From UBA1258 sp963643225 (GTDB lineage: Bacteria > Bacillota > Clostridia > Lachnospirales > Lachnospiraceae): DNA of 64,000 nt. Below are positions 17,999 through 26,440 of this stretch, in pieces. The translations under genes and the position numbers were made by a program. The notes beneath the pieces were generated by a model. It was not told the origin of the DNA. It did no database searches and was given only the letters and a program-made list of their open reading frames with translations. Each line of letters opens with the position of its first letter. The first letter of the stretch is position 1. The stretch is taken from contig CAVIIX010000008.1 of NCBI GenBank assembly GCA_963643225.1, positions 43,905 to 107,904 of the forward strand. Direction: 5' to 3'.

Positions 17999-18547
17999 AT
18001 GAAAAAGTTATCTACAAAGCAGATTGTGACCGGGGGTGCCCTGCTTGCAATCATGATAATCAGTATGTTTTTTAAAAACACCTCGGTTTACATTTCCGGG
18101 CCTATCGTTAACACCTGTCTTATAATTGCAACCCTTGCTTTAGGACCGGTTGTGGGCATCATTTTATCCTGCATTGCCCCCATCGCTTCCTTCATCATTA
18201 CAGGCTCACCGGTTGTGGCTGCATGCCCCTATTTAATGATTCCAGCCATTGCCTTTGGCAACATCATCATCTGCGTATGCGCCTACGTATTCTACAAAAA
18301 CTTAAAGAAAAAGTGGTCCTTACCCTTAGGGCTTGTAATCGGCTCTGTTGCAAAGGCACTTTTCATGGGAATCGTAATTTCAAAATTCATCCTGGTGGTG
18401 TTCTGCACCTCCCTTCCCCAAAAGGCAATTTCAGTTGCACAAAAAACCTTCTCAATCACACAGTTATTCACCGCTTTAATTGCTTCCGTTGTAGTGTGCC
18501 TTGTGTGGTTAAGCTGTGGTAAATTTTTAGTTAATGAATCAAAATAA
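17999..18547 (+). CDS. ECF transporter S component (substrate-specific subunit)
   Basis: A 182-residue very hydrophobic protein with about six membrane helices. Its arrangement and short Ala/Gly/Pro-rich helices resemble S components of energy-coupling-factor vitamin or metal importers (GPVVGIILSCIAPIASFI; VIGSVAKALFMGIVISKFI). S components borrow the shared EcfA/A'/T module; no such genes are here, so it would depend on a module elsewhere. The ATG is preceded by AAGGAG at 7 nt. It is a single-gene plus-strand unit between two minus-strand operons. The substrate cannot be assigned. Confidence 0.75.
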   Translation: MKKLSTKQIVTGGALLAIMIISMFFKNTSVYISGPIVNTCLIIATLALGPVVGIILSCIAPIASFIITGSPVVAACPYLMIPAIAFGNIIICVCAYVFYKNLKKKWSLPLGLVIGSVAKALFMGIVISKFILVVFCTSLPQKAISVAQKTFSITQLFTALIASVVVCLVWLSCGKFLVNESK

Positions 18548-18634
18548 TTTTATAAAAGCTAAAGAGCACCCACTGCCTTTAGGCAGTGGGTGCTCTTTAG
18601 CTAGGTGCAAGGCTGCAAGCCAAATACCTCGTAA
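18548..18634 (-). repeat. Intergenic palindromic element, family 1, copy C
   Basis: The best-preserved copy. The perfect hairpin at 18557-18602 has the outer arm AGCTAAAGAGCACCCACTGC. Read on the minus strand it begins with TTACGAGGTA..TTGGCTTGCAGCC, like copy A, and ends with AGCTTTTATAAA. It fills most of the gap between the convergent ECF and amylase genes. Confidence 0.9.
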
Positions 18635-18659
18635 GGCACTCAGTAATGAGTGCCTTTTT
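18635..18659. terminator. Terminator between convergent ECF and amylase genes
   Basis: The perfect stem GGCACTC/GAGTGCC is followed by TTTTT on the plus strand, serving the ECF gene. It lies 8 nt after the stop of the alpha-amylase gene on the other strand, where it is not followed by a good T-tract. Confidence 0.75.
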
Positions 18660-18666
18660 CCTTTTG

Positions 18667-20298
18667 TTATCTTAATACAACGCTTGACTGTGTTGGAATT
18701 GTAAGCCTTGTGCCTTCAAGAATAGCCTCTGGATTGTTAAAGCCGATGCAGGCATTTATTTTAGTAAGCTCTAAATCGGTGACCGAGGATAAATCAACTG
18801 TTTTGTCGGAGCTTGTAGTGTTGTGGATGACAGCACAGTAGGAATTTCCCAATGTTGTCAAAAAGCCTCCGACTTTTGTGTCTGTAAATTCAAGGGCTTT
18901 GTAATCTCCTAAATAGATTTCCGGATTTGCCTTTCTTATCATAATAAGCTTTTTATAATAATTTAAAATGCTGTTTTCATCCCCGATCTGATCAGTGACG
19001 TAACCGTTTGTCTGATGCTTTTCATCGTAGTTGGCACCATCTGGGCTCTCAACGGTATCACCATCTCCCCAGCGCATTGCAAGACGACGGTTTGCATCGG
19101 TTGATTCAGACCCACGCGACCCCTTCATGCCGATTTCCTCGCCGTAATAAATAAAGGGAGAGCCGGGGCCAAGTATATAAAGATTAGCCGCAACCTGTGC
19201 AAAGCCTGTGGATACCTGCATATAGCCGGCTGCTCTGTCCATATCGTGATTGGCAATAAAAGGCATAATCATGGCATACTCATTTATACCTGTGATTTTA
19301 TTAATATAAGCTTCAACATAGGAAGTGTATGTGTTTACATCACCCTTTCTTGCAGTTTCTGCAATCTTACCATCACTTTGTGCCAGTGTAAAATTAAAGC
19401 AGTTAAGAGCGTCTTCATATTTATAAATCACGGAATCCGAATCCCAGACTTCTGCAACAGTGTAAATATCAGGATTAATTGCCTTTAATTCATCCATGTA
19501 CCAGTTCCAGAATTCTACGTTCTTATCATGCTCGCCGTAATAAATATATTTTGCCGCGTCAAATCTGAAACCATCTACTCCAATAGAGGATAAATAATAA
19601 TCGGCTACTGCCACTATTTCTTCTTTTACAATTTCATTATCATAATTAAGCTCGGGCATGTCTGAAGAAAAATTACATTCATAATAATCTTCAGAGCCTG
19701 AAATCTTTTTAAAGGTGTGGTCTGACACCGGTGTATCAGTCCAGGAATAAAAATCATAGGCAGGTGACTTGGTATTGCCATCCTTATGTGCCTGACAGAA
19801 TTCTTTAAACCATGGATTCTGTGAGCTTGAATGATTGATAACTAAATCTAAAATTATCTTTATGTTTCTTTCGTGGCACAATTTAACAAGTTCCTTTAAA
19901 TCCTCCATTGTACCAAAGCTTTCATCGATCGCATAATAATCTGCTACGTCATATTTATGATAGGAAGGTGATGAAAAGATAGGGGATAACCAAATGCCTT
20001 CCACGCCAAGGCTTTCTCCGGAATCAGGGTTTCCGTCATTTAAATAATCCAGGCGGTTTATGATACCCCTTAAATCTCCAACGCCGTCTCCGTCAGAATC
20101 AGAAAAGGAGCCCACAAAAATCTGATAAAAAACTCTGTGATTATCGTTTTCAGAAACTGTGACGCTTGAATCCCTTGTTACATCTCTTACAATGTATTCC
20201 CCGTCTTCTGTGTGGGTGGGAAGCTCTTTTTCGCCGCATCCGGCCAAGGAAAAAATTAAGGAAACAGCCAAAATTATGGAAATAATTTTCTTTTGCAT
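18667..20298 (-). CDS. Alpha-amylase family GH13 lipoprotein
   Basis: A 543-residue exported glycoside hydrolase: signal peptide with lipobox SLAGC (Cys21), then a GH13 barrel from about residue 50. Catalytic residues are visible: nucleophile Asp247 in GFRFDAAK, acid/base Glu283 in VAEVW, stabiliser Asp352 in NHDMDR. Asp and His of region I are in DLVINH. A short beta C-terminal domain ends the protein. It likely hydrolyses alpha-1,4 glucans or maltodextrins at the cell surface. It is the last gene of the malE-malF-malG operon, 54 bp after malG with a hairpin in the gap. The exact specificity (amylase versus alpha-glucosidase or neopullulanase) cannot be fixed by eye. Confidence 0.92.
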   Translation of the reverse strand: MQKKIISIILAVSLIFSLAGCGEKELPTHTEDGEYIVRDVTRDSSVTVSENDNHRVFYQIFVGSFSDSDGDGVGDLRGIINRLDYLNDGNPDSGESLGVEGIWLSPIFSSPSYHKYDVADYYAIDESFGTMEDLKELVKLCHERNIKIILDLVINHSSSQNPWFKEFCQAHKDGNTKSPAYDFYSWTDTPVSDHTFKKISGSEDYYECNFSSDMPELNYDNEIVKEEIVAVADYYLSSIGVDGFRFDAAKYIYYGEHDKNVEFWNWYMDELKAINPDIYTVAEVWDSDSVIYKYEDALNCFNFTLAQSDGKIAETARKGDVNTYTSYVEAYINKITGINEYAMIMPFIANHDMDRAAGYMQVSTGFAQVAANLYILGPGSPFIYYGEEIGMKGSRGSESTDANRRLAMRWGDGDTVESPDGANYDEKHQTNGYVTDQIGDENSILNYYKKLIMIRKANPEIYLGDYKALEFTDTKVGGFLTTLGNSYCAVIHNTTSSDKTVDLSSVTDLELTKINACIGFNNPEAILEGTRLTIPTQSSVVLR

Positions 20299-20311
20299 AA
20301 AAGTACCTCAT

Positions 20312-20339
20312 ATAAAAGGGGCAGGTAAAAACCCGCCCC
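20312..20339 (-). other. Intercistronic hairpin/attenuator between malG and the amylase gene
   Basis: GGGGCGGGT/ACCTGCCCC (one mismatch) with a 4-nt loop is followed on the minus strand by TTTTATA, 13 nt after the malG stop. It could partly terminate transcription and lower amylase expression relative to the transporter. Confidence 0.65.
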
Positions 20340-20352
20340 ATATTTTTGTGTG

Positions 20353-21216
20353 TCAGCCCTTAACGGAACCGCCTGTAACACCCTCAACATAATATTTCTG
20401 CAGGAAGATGAATAAAAGCGTAACAGGAATAGCCACAACAACACCGCCCGCACAGAACATTGTATAGTTATCGTTGATTCTGTCAGGAGTCAGCCAGGAA
20501 TACAAGCCAACTGCAACGTTCATGCCTGCTGAAGTATTGAAGGAAATATACTTTGCAAAAATGAAATCGCCCCAGGGTCCCATAAAGGAAGTAAGGATTG
20601 TATAAATAACGATGGGCTTTGCAAGAGGAAGGATGATTTTTGTGAGTACCTGTAAACGGGTGGCTCCATCGATTCTTGCAGATTCATCAAGGGACATTGA
20701 AATAGTATCAAAATAACCCTTGGATACGTAATAACCCATACCTGAGGAAGCAACATATACTAAAATCAAACCAAAGATAGCATTTTCCTGAGTAAGACCT
20801 AAGTCCTTTAATACTCTGTAAAGGATTACCATGGTCAGCATACCTGGGAAAAAGCCTAAAATCATCATAAATTTCATCCAGGGCTTGCGAAGCTTAAATC
20901 TAAATCTGGATAAGGTATAGCTCATGCACAATACCATGATAGTGTTAATGACAGAGCATATACATGCCATGATAAAGGTGTTCCTATACCAGACTTTAAA
21001 ATCTGACTGGAAGAGTTTAACATAATTATCAAGACCCCAGGTCTTTGGAATAACGTAACCTACCATCCAGGTGGATTCACATCTTAATGACTGAAGTACG
21101 ATACATACGAAGGGTATCAGCCATACGATACTCATTGCAATTAAAATAATGTAAATAATTGTGTTGCTGATTGTGTTTTTTGCCTTCATTCCAAGGCTGT
21201 GTTTTTCTTTTGCCAT
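20353..21216 (-). CDS. malG: Maltodextrin ABC transporter permease MalG-like
   Basis: A 287-residue CUT1-family inner permease with six membrane helices. The EAA loop, which docks the ATPase, is SLDESARIDGATRLQVLTKI around residue 172. Its start overlaps the malF stop by one base (TAATG), so translation is coupled. The cognate ATPase is not encoded here; Gram-positive CUT1 importers usually share an MsmK-type ATPase encoded elsewhere. Confidence 0.93.
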   Translation of the reverse strand: MAKEKHSLGMKAKNTISNTIIYIILIAMSIVWLIPFVCIVLQSLRCESTWMVGYVIPKTWGLDNYVKLFQSDFKVWYRNTFIMACICSVINTIMVLCMSYTLSRFRFKLRKPWMKFMMILGFFPGMLTMVILYRVLKDLGLTQENAIFGLILVYVASSGMGYYVSKGYFDTISMSLDESARIDGATRLQVLTKIILPLAKPIVIYTILTSFMGPWGDFIFAKYISFNTSAGMNVAVGLYSWLTPDRINDNYTMFCAGGVVVAIPVTLLFIFLQKYYVEGVTGGSVKG

Positions 21217-22616
21217 TACTGCATATCCTCCTCGTTTTTAATGGAAGGTAAGATGTTATATACTGACATTGTGATAACGGATACTACGATGAAGATGATA
21301 ATACCGATTACAGAAGCCAGGTAATATGCAGATTCTGTACCTGTAGTGATCTTAAACAGCCAGGTGATAAGTAAATCCGTGTAGCCAACGGAACCGGAGG
21401 TTGCACTTGCCGCAGGATTGATGGGGCCACCGCCGTTAAGAAGGTAAATAACGTTAAAGTTATTCATGTTGCCGGTAAAGCTTGTAAGCAAATAAGGCGC
21501 CGTAATGAACAGCATATAAGGCATTGTAATGTGTCTAAACTGCTGGACAGGTGAAGCTCCGTCGATTCTTGCAGCCTCATAAAGGTCTGCAGGAATGTTC
21601 ATTAAGATACCTGTTGCAATAAGCATAAGGTATGGAATACCGATCCAGATATTAATTACAATTACTAAAATTCTTGAATAAAGTGCCGTTCCCCAGAAGT
21701 CGATAGGCTGTGTAATTAGGTTTGCATTTAAAAGCCATCCGTTTACGATACCGGATTTAGCAAACATCTTGGAAACGTACAAAAGGGAAATAAACTGTGG
21801 AATAGCAATTGTCATAACGAAAATTGTACGCCAGAATTTTTTAAATCTGATTCCCTTTTTGTTAATCATCATGGCAAGGATGATACCAAGGAAGTAGTTT
21901 GAGAAGGTAGCAAAGAATGCCCAGATTAAAGTCCAGCCCAAAATGCGTCCAAAGGTCTGAAGGTATGAATTGGAGCCTCCTGCCATTGAGAAAAGCGTTC
22001 TGAAATTATCCCATCCTACCCAGTTAAATAAACTGTTGATGTAACCGTCGTGGGCACCGTCGTAGTTGGTAAAAGCTACAAAAATCATGAACACGATAGG
22101 CATAACGGTGAAAATCGTAATACCGATTACAGGCAGGAATAAAAGGGTTCTGTAGAATTTAGCATCCGTTAAATCCCTTAAATCATCCTTGAATTTATTA
22201 ACCTTCTTACCTTCCTTCTTTAAGCACTCTGCTTCATAGGAAAGCTTTATGTTAACAATCCAGAAAATTGCAAAAGCAATAATAATGAATATAGTTAAAA
22301 TTCCATATAAAAGAATAAGGAATGAGTTGTCGTTGTAAGTAGTAACGTAGGTATCAAAGAAAGAATCGTATTCCTTGGAGGGGCCCTTAATACCTAAGCT
22401 TGAAAGCATTGATAACCAATAGCTTCCGTGACAGATCATGTAGTAGATGAATAAGCCTTCAAAAGCAAGGAAAATTAAGCCTCTTACGATCTGGCCTCTT
22501 ACCATGCAGCCAAGGCCCATAATGATGGCAGACAGTTTAGTAAATATGTCGCCCTTAGCATAGTTTTTAAAAAATGCGGCAATTGATGTGCCGATTTTTT
22601 TGAAGAAGTTTCCCAT
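21216..22616 (-). CDS. malF: Maltodextrin ABC transporter permease MalF-like
   Basis: A 466-residue CUT1 permease. Beyond the six-helix core with EAA loop IPADLYEAARIDGASPVQQF, it carries an extra N-terminal region of about 150 residues with additional hydrophobic helices (around 35-60 and 100-125), as in long MalF proteins. It pairs with MalG as the maltooligosaccharide channel fed by the binding protein at 22753. It is separated from malE by a hairpin and coupled to malG. Confidence 0.93.
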   Translation of the reverse strand: MGNFFKKIGTSIAAFFKNYAKGDIFTKLSAIIMGLGCMVRGQIVRGLIFLAFEGLFIYYMICHGSYWLSMLSSLGIKGPSKEYDSFFDTYVTTYNDNSFLILLYGILTIFIIIAFAIFWIVNIKLSYEAECLKKEGKKVNKFKDDLRDLTDAKFYRTLLFLPVIGITIFTVMPIVFMIFVAFTNYDGAHDGYINSLFNWVGWDNFRTLFSMAGGSNSYLQTFGRILGWTLIWAFFATFSNYFLGIILAMMINKKGIRFKKFWRTIFVMTIAIPQFISLLYVSKMFAKSGIVNGWLLNANLITQPIDFWGTALYSRILVIVINIWIGIPYLMLIATGILMNIPADLYEAARIDGASPVQQFRHITMPYMLFITAPYLLTSFTGNMNNFNVIYLLNGGGPINPAASATSGSVGYTDLLITWLFKITTGTESAYYLASVIGIIIFIVVSVITMSVYNILPSIKNEEDMQ

Positions 22617-22692
22617 ACTAACCTCTTTCTGTAAGTGTTTTGTGCTTTACCGTTTAATTTTTATATTATAGGTGAACTAAAATAAAAATTTA

Positions 22693-22723
22693 GGGTTGGA
22701 ACCAAAGCACATGACTCCAACCC
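22693..22723 (-). other. Hairpin after malE (partial terminator)
   Basis: On the minus strand GGGGTTGGA and TCCAACCC form a stem with a 15-nt loop, followed by TAAATTTTTATTTT. Lying between malE and malF, it would favour a high binding-protein to permease ratio. Confidence 0.7.
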
Positions 22724-22752
22724 CTAATTTTATTTTAATGTATTACTGTTAA

Positions 22753-24612
22753 TTACTCAAGAGTAATCATACCTGTTAAGGAGTCAAATACGATTGTATA
22801 TGTGCCGTCAGCGTCAACAACAAAATTATCGCCGTCAACAACACCATTAATACCGTAGTTAACTTCCCAGCTGTTAGCGTAACGAACCTTGAACTGAGTA
22901 CCTGCTGTCATTGTAACATCTGCAAGCTTGAAGGTTGTTCCGTCGTCCTGGATAGCCATACCAAAGTCAGTATCCCAGTTTGAACCATTTACAGTACCGA
23001 TTACATTCCAGCCGTAGAAGCTTGACTTTTCAAGAGTAACAATACCTTCCGTAAGGTCATCGTTAACAACGAGCTTTACATAGTAAAGACCGTCTTCGTC
23101 TACTACGATGTTAGCGCTGTCAATTGTACCGTCAACACCGAAGTTAACATCCCATGCACCGCCCTGACGTACCTTAAATTCGTCGCCTGCTTTAAGCTGT
23201 AAAGCTTCTGAGAAATATGTAGCTGCACCGGATTCAGCCGTACGAGTCATAGGGAAGTCTGTATCCCAGTTAGAGCCTTCAACAGTACCAATTACAGAGA
23301 AAGCTTCCTTTTCATCAGCTGTCATATTAAAAAGTGCTGCACATGTATCCGCATAGTTCTGTAATGCAGTCTGGAATTCATCCTTTGTGCCTGCGCCGCC
23401 CTTAATGTCAGAAGCGATAACCTTTGCGATATCCCACCATGAGCCGTGGATATTGCCCTGAGGCTTAGAATAAGGAGCCTGTTCAGCCAATGCTGTTAAA
23501 CCAATGTTAGCTGCAACTGCACTTGAAGACTGAGCTTCAAGATTTGCAGGACCCCATTCAAGTTCGTTAAATCTTTCAAGCTCTACATCAGCGCTTGTTA
23601 AATACTGAGCAAGCTTGTTAAGGCAAGCTGCCTTAGCTGCGTCTGTCTGAGGCTTAACACCAAGTAATTTACATCCGTTGTAGGAACCCATCTGGTATGC
23701 TACACCACCTGCATTGAAGGTAGGAAGCTTGGTAGCTGCAAGGTTTTCACCAAGAATTTCTGCTGCATTCTTGTTGTTCCAGGGACCGGATACAACTGCT
23801 GCTGCAGGAACAGCTGCTTCAAATTCAGAGGTTTCTGCAGAATTGATATATGCGGGTGATGTAAGAATCTTGTACATACCTTCGCAGGCAAGGAGACCCT
23901 TGTCGGAATTGAAGGTATCGTTTACTGAAATGAAGTTACCCTCATCATCTGTTTCCCATTCAGATACACAGCCTGTAGCAAAGAAGAATGAAGCAATGTA
24001 CCAGGAATTTTCAATATCCATACAGAATGTTCTGCCTGCTGCTTCACAAGCTGCAAGAAGATCTTCTACTGTAGCAACGTCTGACTCGGAAAGAACGCTC
24101 TTATCATAGAATAAGTAGTAACCGTTATCAGAAGTAAGAGGATAGCAATAAATTGCATCGCCTGCAGATGAAGCTGAAACACCGGCTGCATCGAAAGAGG
24201 TCTTAACGTATTCAGCTGCTGTATCGCCAAGCTGCATTAAAGCGTTAGCCTGGAGAAGTCTGGATAACTGATCCTGAGGGAAGAAGAAAAGGTCTGCACC
24301 TGATTCAACGTCCTGGATCATTGTGGTAGCCGCATCACCTTCACCAACTGCTTCGATTGTAGCGTTGAGTGAAATGCCCTCGCCATTGTTTGCGTTAAAG
24401 TCGTTAATCTGCTTCTTTGTAAGTTCAACAGCTGCTTCAGGACACCATACTGTGATGTCATAAGCGTATGCTGTTTCTGTTTCGCCGCTCTTAGAAGTGG
24501 TAGAATTACTGGAAGCGGTAGAAGTTGTGTTGTCGTCTGTATTAGCGCCACAAGCTACTAATGAAAGAGCTGTAACCGCTGCAAGAACAACTGCTAAAAG
24601 TTTCTTTTTCAT
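22753..24612 (-). CDS. malE: Maltodextrin-binding lipoprotein with two C-terminal carbohydrate-module-like repeats
   Basis: A 619-residue lipoprotein: signal peptide with lipobox LVAC, then an extracellular MalE-type (CUT1) solute-binding domain to about residue 430. A pair of roughly 85-residue repeats covers 438-619. Both repeats carry IGTV-GSNWDTDF, EFKVR/QFKVR and W-VN-G--G signatures. They resemble SusE/SusF or starch-binding beta-sandwich modules rather than any part of MalE. Normal MalE proteins are about 400 residues. ATG at 24612 follows GGGAGG by 6 nt; an upstream ATG lacks support because it lies upstream of the promoter -10. First gene of malEFG-amylase. Confidence 0.9.
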   Translation of the reverse strand: MKKKLLAVVLAAVTALSLVACGANTDDNTTSTASSNSTTSKSGETETAYAYDITVWCPEAAVELTKKQINDFNANNGEGISLNATIEAVGEGDAATTMIQDVESGADLFFFPQDQLSRLLQANALMQLGDTAAEYVKTSFDAAGVSASSAGDAIYCYPLTSDNGYYLFYDKSVLSESDVATVEDLLAACEAAGRTFCMDIENSWYIASFFFATGCVSEWETDDEGNFISVNDTFNSDKGLLACEGMYKILTSPAYINSAETSEFEAAVPAAAVVSGPWNNKNAAEILGENLAATKLPTFNAGGVAYQMGSYNGCKLLGVKPQTDAAKAACLNKLAQYLTSADVELERFNELEWGPANLEAQSSSAVAANIGLTALAEQAPYSKPQGNIHGSWWDIAKVIASDIKGGAGTKDEFQTALQNYADTCAALFNMTADEKEAFSVIGTVEGSNWDTDFPMTRTAESGAATYFSEALQLKAGDEFKVRQGGAWDVNFGVDGTIDSANIVVDEDGLYYVKLVVNDDLTEGIVTLEKSSFYGWNVIGTVNGSNWDTDFGMAIQDDGTTFKLADVTMTAGTQFKVRYANSWEVNYGINGVVDGDNFVVDADGTYTIVFDSLTGMITLE

Positions 24613-24654
24613 ATTTTTCCTCCCATATGAATAACTCGATGCGCACTTTGTTGC

Positions 24655-24666
24655 GCAATCGGTTGC
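24655..24666. promoter_or_regulatory. LacI/MalR-type operator downstream of the malE promoter
   Basis: GCAATCGGTTGC is a near-palindrome with the central CG and GCAA/TTGC arms typical of LacI-family operators. It lies about 15-25 bp downstream of the -10 box of malE, a classical roadblock position. No LacI-family repressor is encoded in the window. Confidence 0.7.
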
Positions 24667-24679
24667 CTTTATGGAAAAA

Positions 24680-24708
24680 ATTTTAACTTTTTTTGTGCAA
24701 TATGTCAA
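24680..24708 (-). promoter_or_regulatory. Promoter of the malE-malF-malG-amylase operon
   Basis: On the minus strand TTGACA (24708-24703) and TAAAAT (24685-24680) are separated by 17 bp. The leader before the malE start is about 60 nt. Confidence 0.9.
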
Positions 24709-24732
24709 TACGTGCATATTTCACATAAATGC

Positions 24733-24787
24733 GCAACCGTTTTTATGGAAAATTACGAAACATTACGAAAATTTCGTAAACCGTTTT
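24733..24787. promoter_or_regulatory. Two further LacI-type half-sites upstream of the malE promoter
   Basis: GCAACCGTTTTT at 24733-24744 and the partial palindrome AAACCGTTTT at 24778-24787 both carry a central CG flanked by A/T-rich arms. Together with the 24655 site they could bind one tetrameric or CcpA-like regulator through looping. Functional assignment is inference. Confidence 0.5.
24753..24770. promoter_or_regulatory. Shared starch-regulon direct repeat, copy 1
   Basis: TTACGAAACATTACGAAA is a direct repeat of TTACGAAA in 10-bp register. It lies 45-62 bp upstream of the malE -35 box. An 18-bp site with a single difference lies at the pullulanase promoter (32206-32223). A reversed TTTCGTAA copy overlaps its right end (about 24771-24779). 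Confidence 0.7.
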
Positions 24788-24817
24788 CCGAACTAAATCC
24801 TTTAAGTCGAAGACATA

Positions 24818-24844
24818 CAAAAACCCCGCCATTTTATGACGGGG
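24818..24844 (-). terminator. Terminator of the folC-TPR transcript
   Basis: CCCCGTCAT/ATGGCGGGG with a 3-nt loop, then TTTTTG on the minus strand, about 43 nt after the stop of the gene at 24887. Confidence 0.85.
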
Positions 24845-24886
24845 TAAATTATTATTTAGGCTGCAAGGATTTTTGTTGCACGTTTT

Positions 24887-26296
24887 TTAATTTGCTTCCA
24901 TTTTCTTTAAAGCCTGCTCTGATTTATTGGCATACCAGGTGCCTTCGTATAGCTCAATAACCTTGTTATAAGCGGTTTTAGCATCATCGGTATTGCCGGT
25001 TGCCTGGTAGGAAAGTCCCAGATAATATAAGGATTCCCTGTGATTATCCACAAAGAATACCGCAGCCTCAAGATAGGCAATTGCATCCTCGTACTGCTCG
25101 GCCTTATAAAACTGAACACCCTCATTATAATAGCTTTCACATACCAAGGGCCCGATTGCGCTCTTAATTGCATAATAAAGGCGCTTATAATTTTCGCTTG
25201 TGTCTTCATTAAAGGTCGATTCATCAATTTCCTTAATGTAATCTGCCACTTCAAGATAGCTTTCAGGGGTCTCCATATAAACGGCTGCTGCCTTTAAAAG
25301 ATTCTCCATGGAAAGAAGCGTACCCTCCGTACCCTGGTATTTGTTAAGGCTTTCGGTTAAGGTCTTTATCTTATCTGCCTGCTCGCTGTTTTTAGTTTCA
25401 AGCTCCGTAATGGTTAAATTCTTTGCGTCTAGCTGTGTGCCCATTGACTTAACGCTTTCCTGTGCTTCCAAACGCTCCTGCTGAAGTCTTGAAGGAAGTA
25501 CCAAAAAAAAGCAGATGGCAAATCCGATTGCAATACCCAAAATAATATTAAGCACTGCATTGGAGCCGCGTTTTTCCCTGAGGGCAATGGGTTGAATAAT
25601 AAGCTCTCCGTCTGCCATATAGGAGGTGGAGAGATTTTCCTCTTCTTTTGCCTTACCCTTCTTTTTATCGTCAACCGGATTAAGCATTTTTTCGGCTTCT
25701 GTGAGATATTTTAAAGTAAGGGTATTGTTTACATCAATTGCCCTGCAGCGTTCTAATTCCTTTTTTGCAAGATCCGGGCGTTTTATGTTTAAATAACATA
25801 AACTAAGCAGCTGATGAGCTCTTATAAAATTAGGATATACTTTTAATACCTGTTTTAACTGAATTGTGGCAAGATCGATTGCATCGCCGTTTTTACAGGC
25901 TTCAAGGGCTTTATTGTATTTTTTGATAGCTTCGTTAATGGCATCAAGACGGGCGCTGTTAGACTGCAGCATGTCGATATAGTCTACCGCCATGTTTTTC
26001 TTGGACTTTAAATTTTTGGAAATAACCCATTCGCTTAAAGCCGCCGGCATCTCGCCCATTTCAAAATACACAAGGCCCAAAAGATTTCTTGCCTTAATGT
26101 TGTTTTTATTAAATTTTAAACTCTGTCTTAAGGATACAATAGCTCCCGATAAATCCCGTACCTTTGCCCGTTCAAGACCCTGGTTGTAAAAATAATTGGA
26201 GGTCCTGATTATCTTCTTATATAAAGAAACATCCACGCCGCAATTTGTACAGAAGCTGTGTTCCGAAAGCTCGCATCCACAGTTGTAACATCTCAT
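24887..26296 (-). CDS. Zinc-ribbon, single-pass membrane protein with TPR repeats on both sides
   Basis: A 469-residue protein with a clear modular plan but no named function. An N-terminal zinc ribbon (CYNCG..FCTNCG, residues 3-19) is followed by TPR-like helical repeats (about 35-200). A charged linker leads to one membrane helix (about 245-265), a coiled coil (about 270-320), and C-terminal TPR repeats (about 385-465, e.g. YEDAIAYLEAAVFF). The zinc ribbon should be cytoplasmic and the C-terminal TPR extracellular. Such proteins act as scaffolds; the partner is unknown. It begins 3 nt after the 46-residue gene and likely belongs to the folC transcript. Confidence 0.85.
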   Translation of the reverse strand: MRCYNCGCELSEHSFCTNCGVDVSLYKKIIRTSNYFYNQGLERAKVRDLSGAIVSLRQSLKFNKNNIKARNLLGLVYFEMGEMPAALSEWVISKNLKSKKNMAVDYIDMLQSNSARLDAINEAIKKYNKALEACKNGDAIDLATIQLKQVLKVYPNFIRAHQLLSLCYLNIKRPDLAKKELERCRAIDVNNTLTLKYLTEAEKMLNPVDDKKKGKAKEEENLSTSYMADGELIIQPIALREKRGSNAVLNIILGIAIGFAICFFLVLPSRLQQERLEAQESVKSMGTQLDAKNLTITELETKNSEQADKIKTLTESLNKYQGTEGTLLSMENLLKAAAVYMETPESYLEVADYIKEIDESTFNEDTSENYKRLYYAIKSAIGPLVCESYYNEGVQFYKAEQYEDAIAYLEAAVFFVDNHRESLYYLGLSYQATGNTDDAKTAYNKVIELYEGTWYANKSEQALKKMEAN

Positions 26297-26299
26297 GGG

Positions 26300-26440
26300 C
26301 TAGTTGTCCTTGTCTTCTTTTATCATACGGATAAAAATATCGGCTACATCCGTAATATCCTGATTGTATATGGCAGTCTCCACGTCTTCAACCTCAAGAC
26401 TTGGATTGAATTTTTTAAGTTCTTCCTCGAAATTAATCAT
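26300..26440 (-). CDS. Small acidic protein, 46 residues
   Basis: An intact small gene between folC and the TPR gene. It starts with an ATGA overlap with the folC stop, has a GAGGAA ribosome site inside the folC end, and stops 3 nt before the TPR start. The product begins MINFEEELKKFNPSLEVEDV and ends KEDKDN. It is acidic, probably helical, without signal peptide or cysteine. The tight coupling on both sides argues that it is translated. I do not recognise a function; it may be an accessory of the neighbouring TPR protein. Confidence 0.75.
   Translation of the reverse strand: MINFEEELKKFNPSLEVEDVETAIYNQDITDVADIFIRMIKEDKDN

Noticed and set aside
24613..24717. N-terminal extension of the maltodextrin-binding protein
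   Set aside because: The extra 35 residues overlap the promoter and operator, lack a signal peptide, and the ATG at 24612 has an ideal ribosome site.
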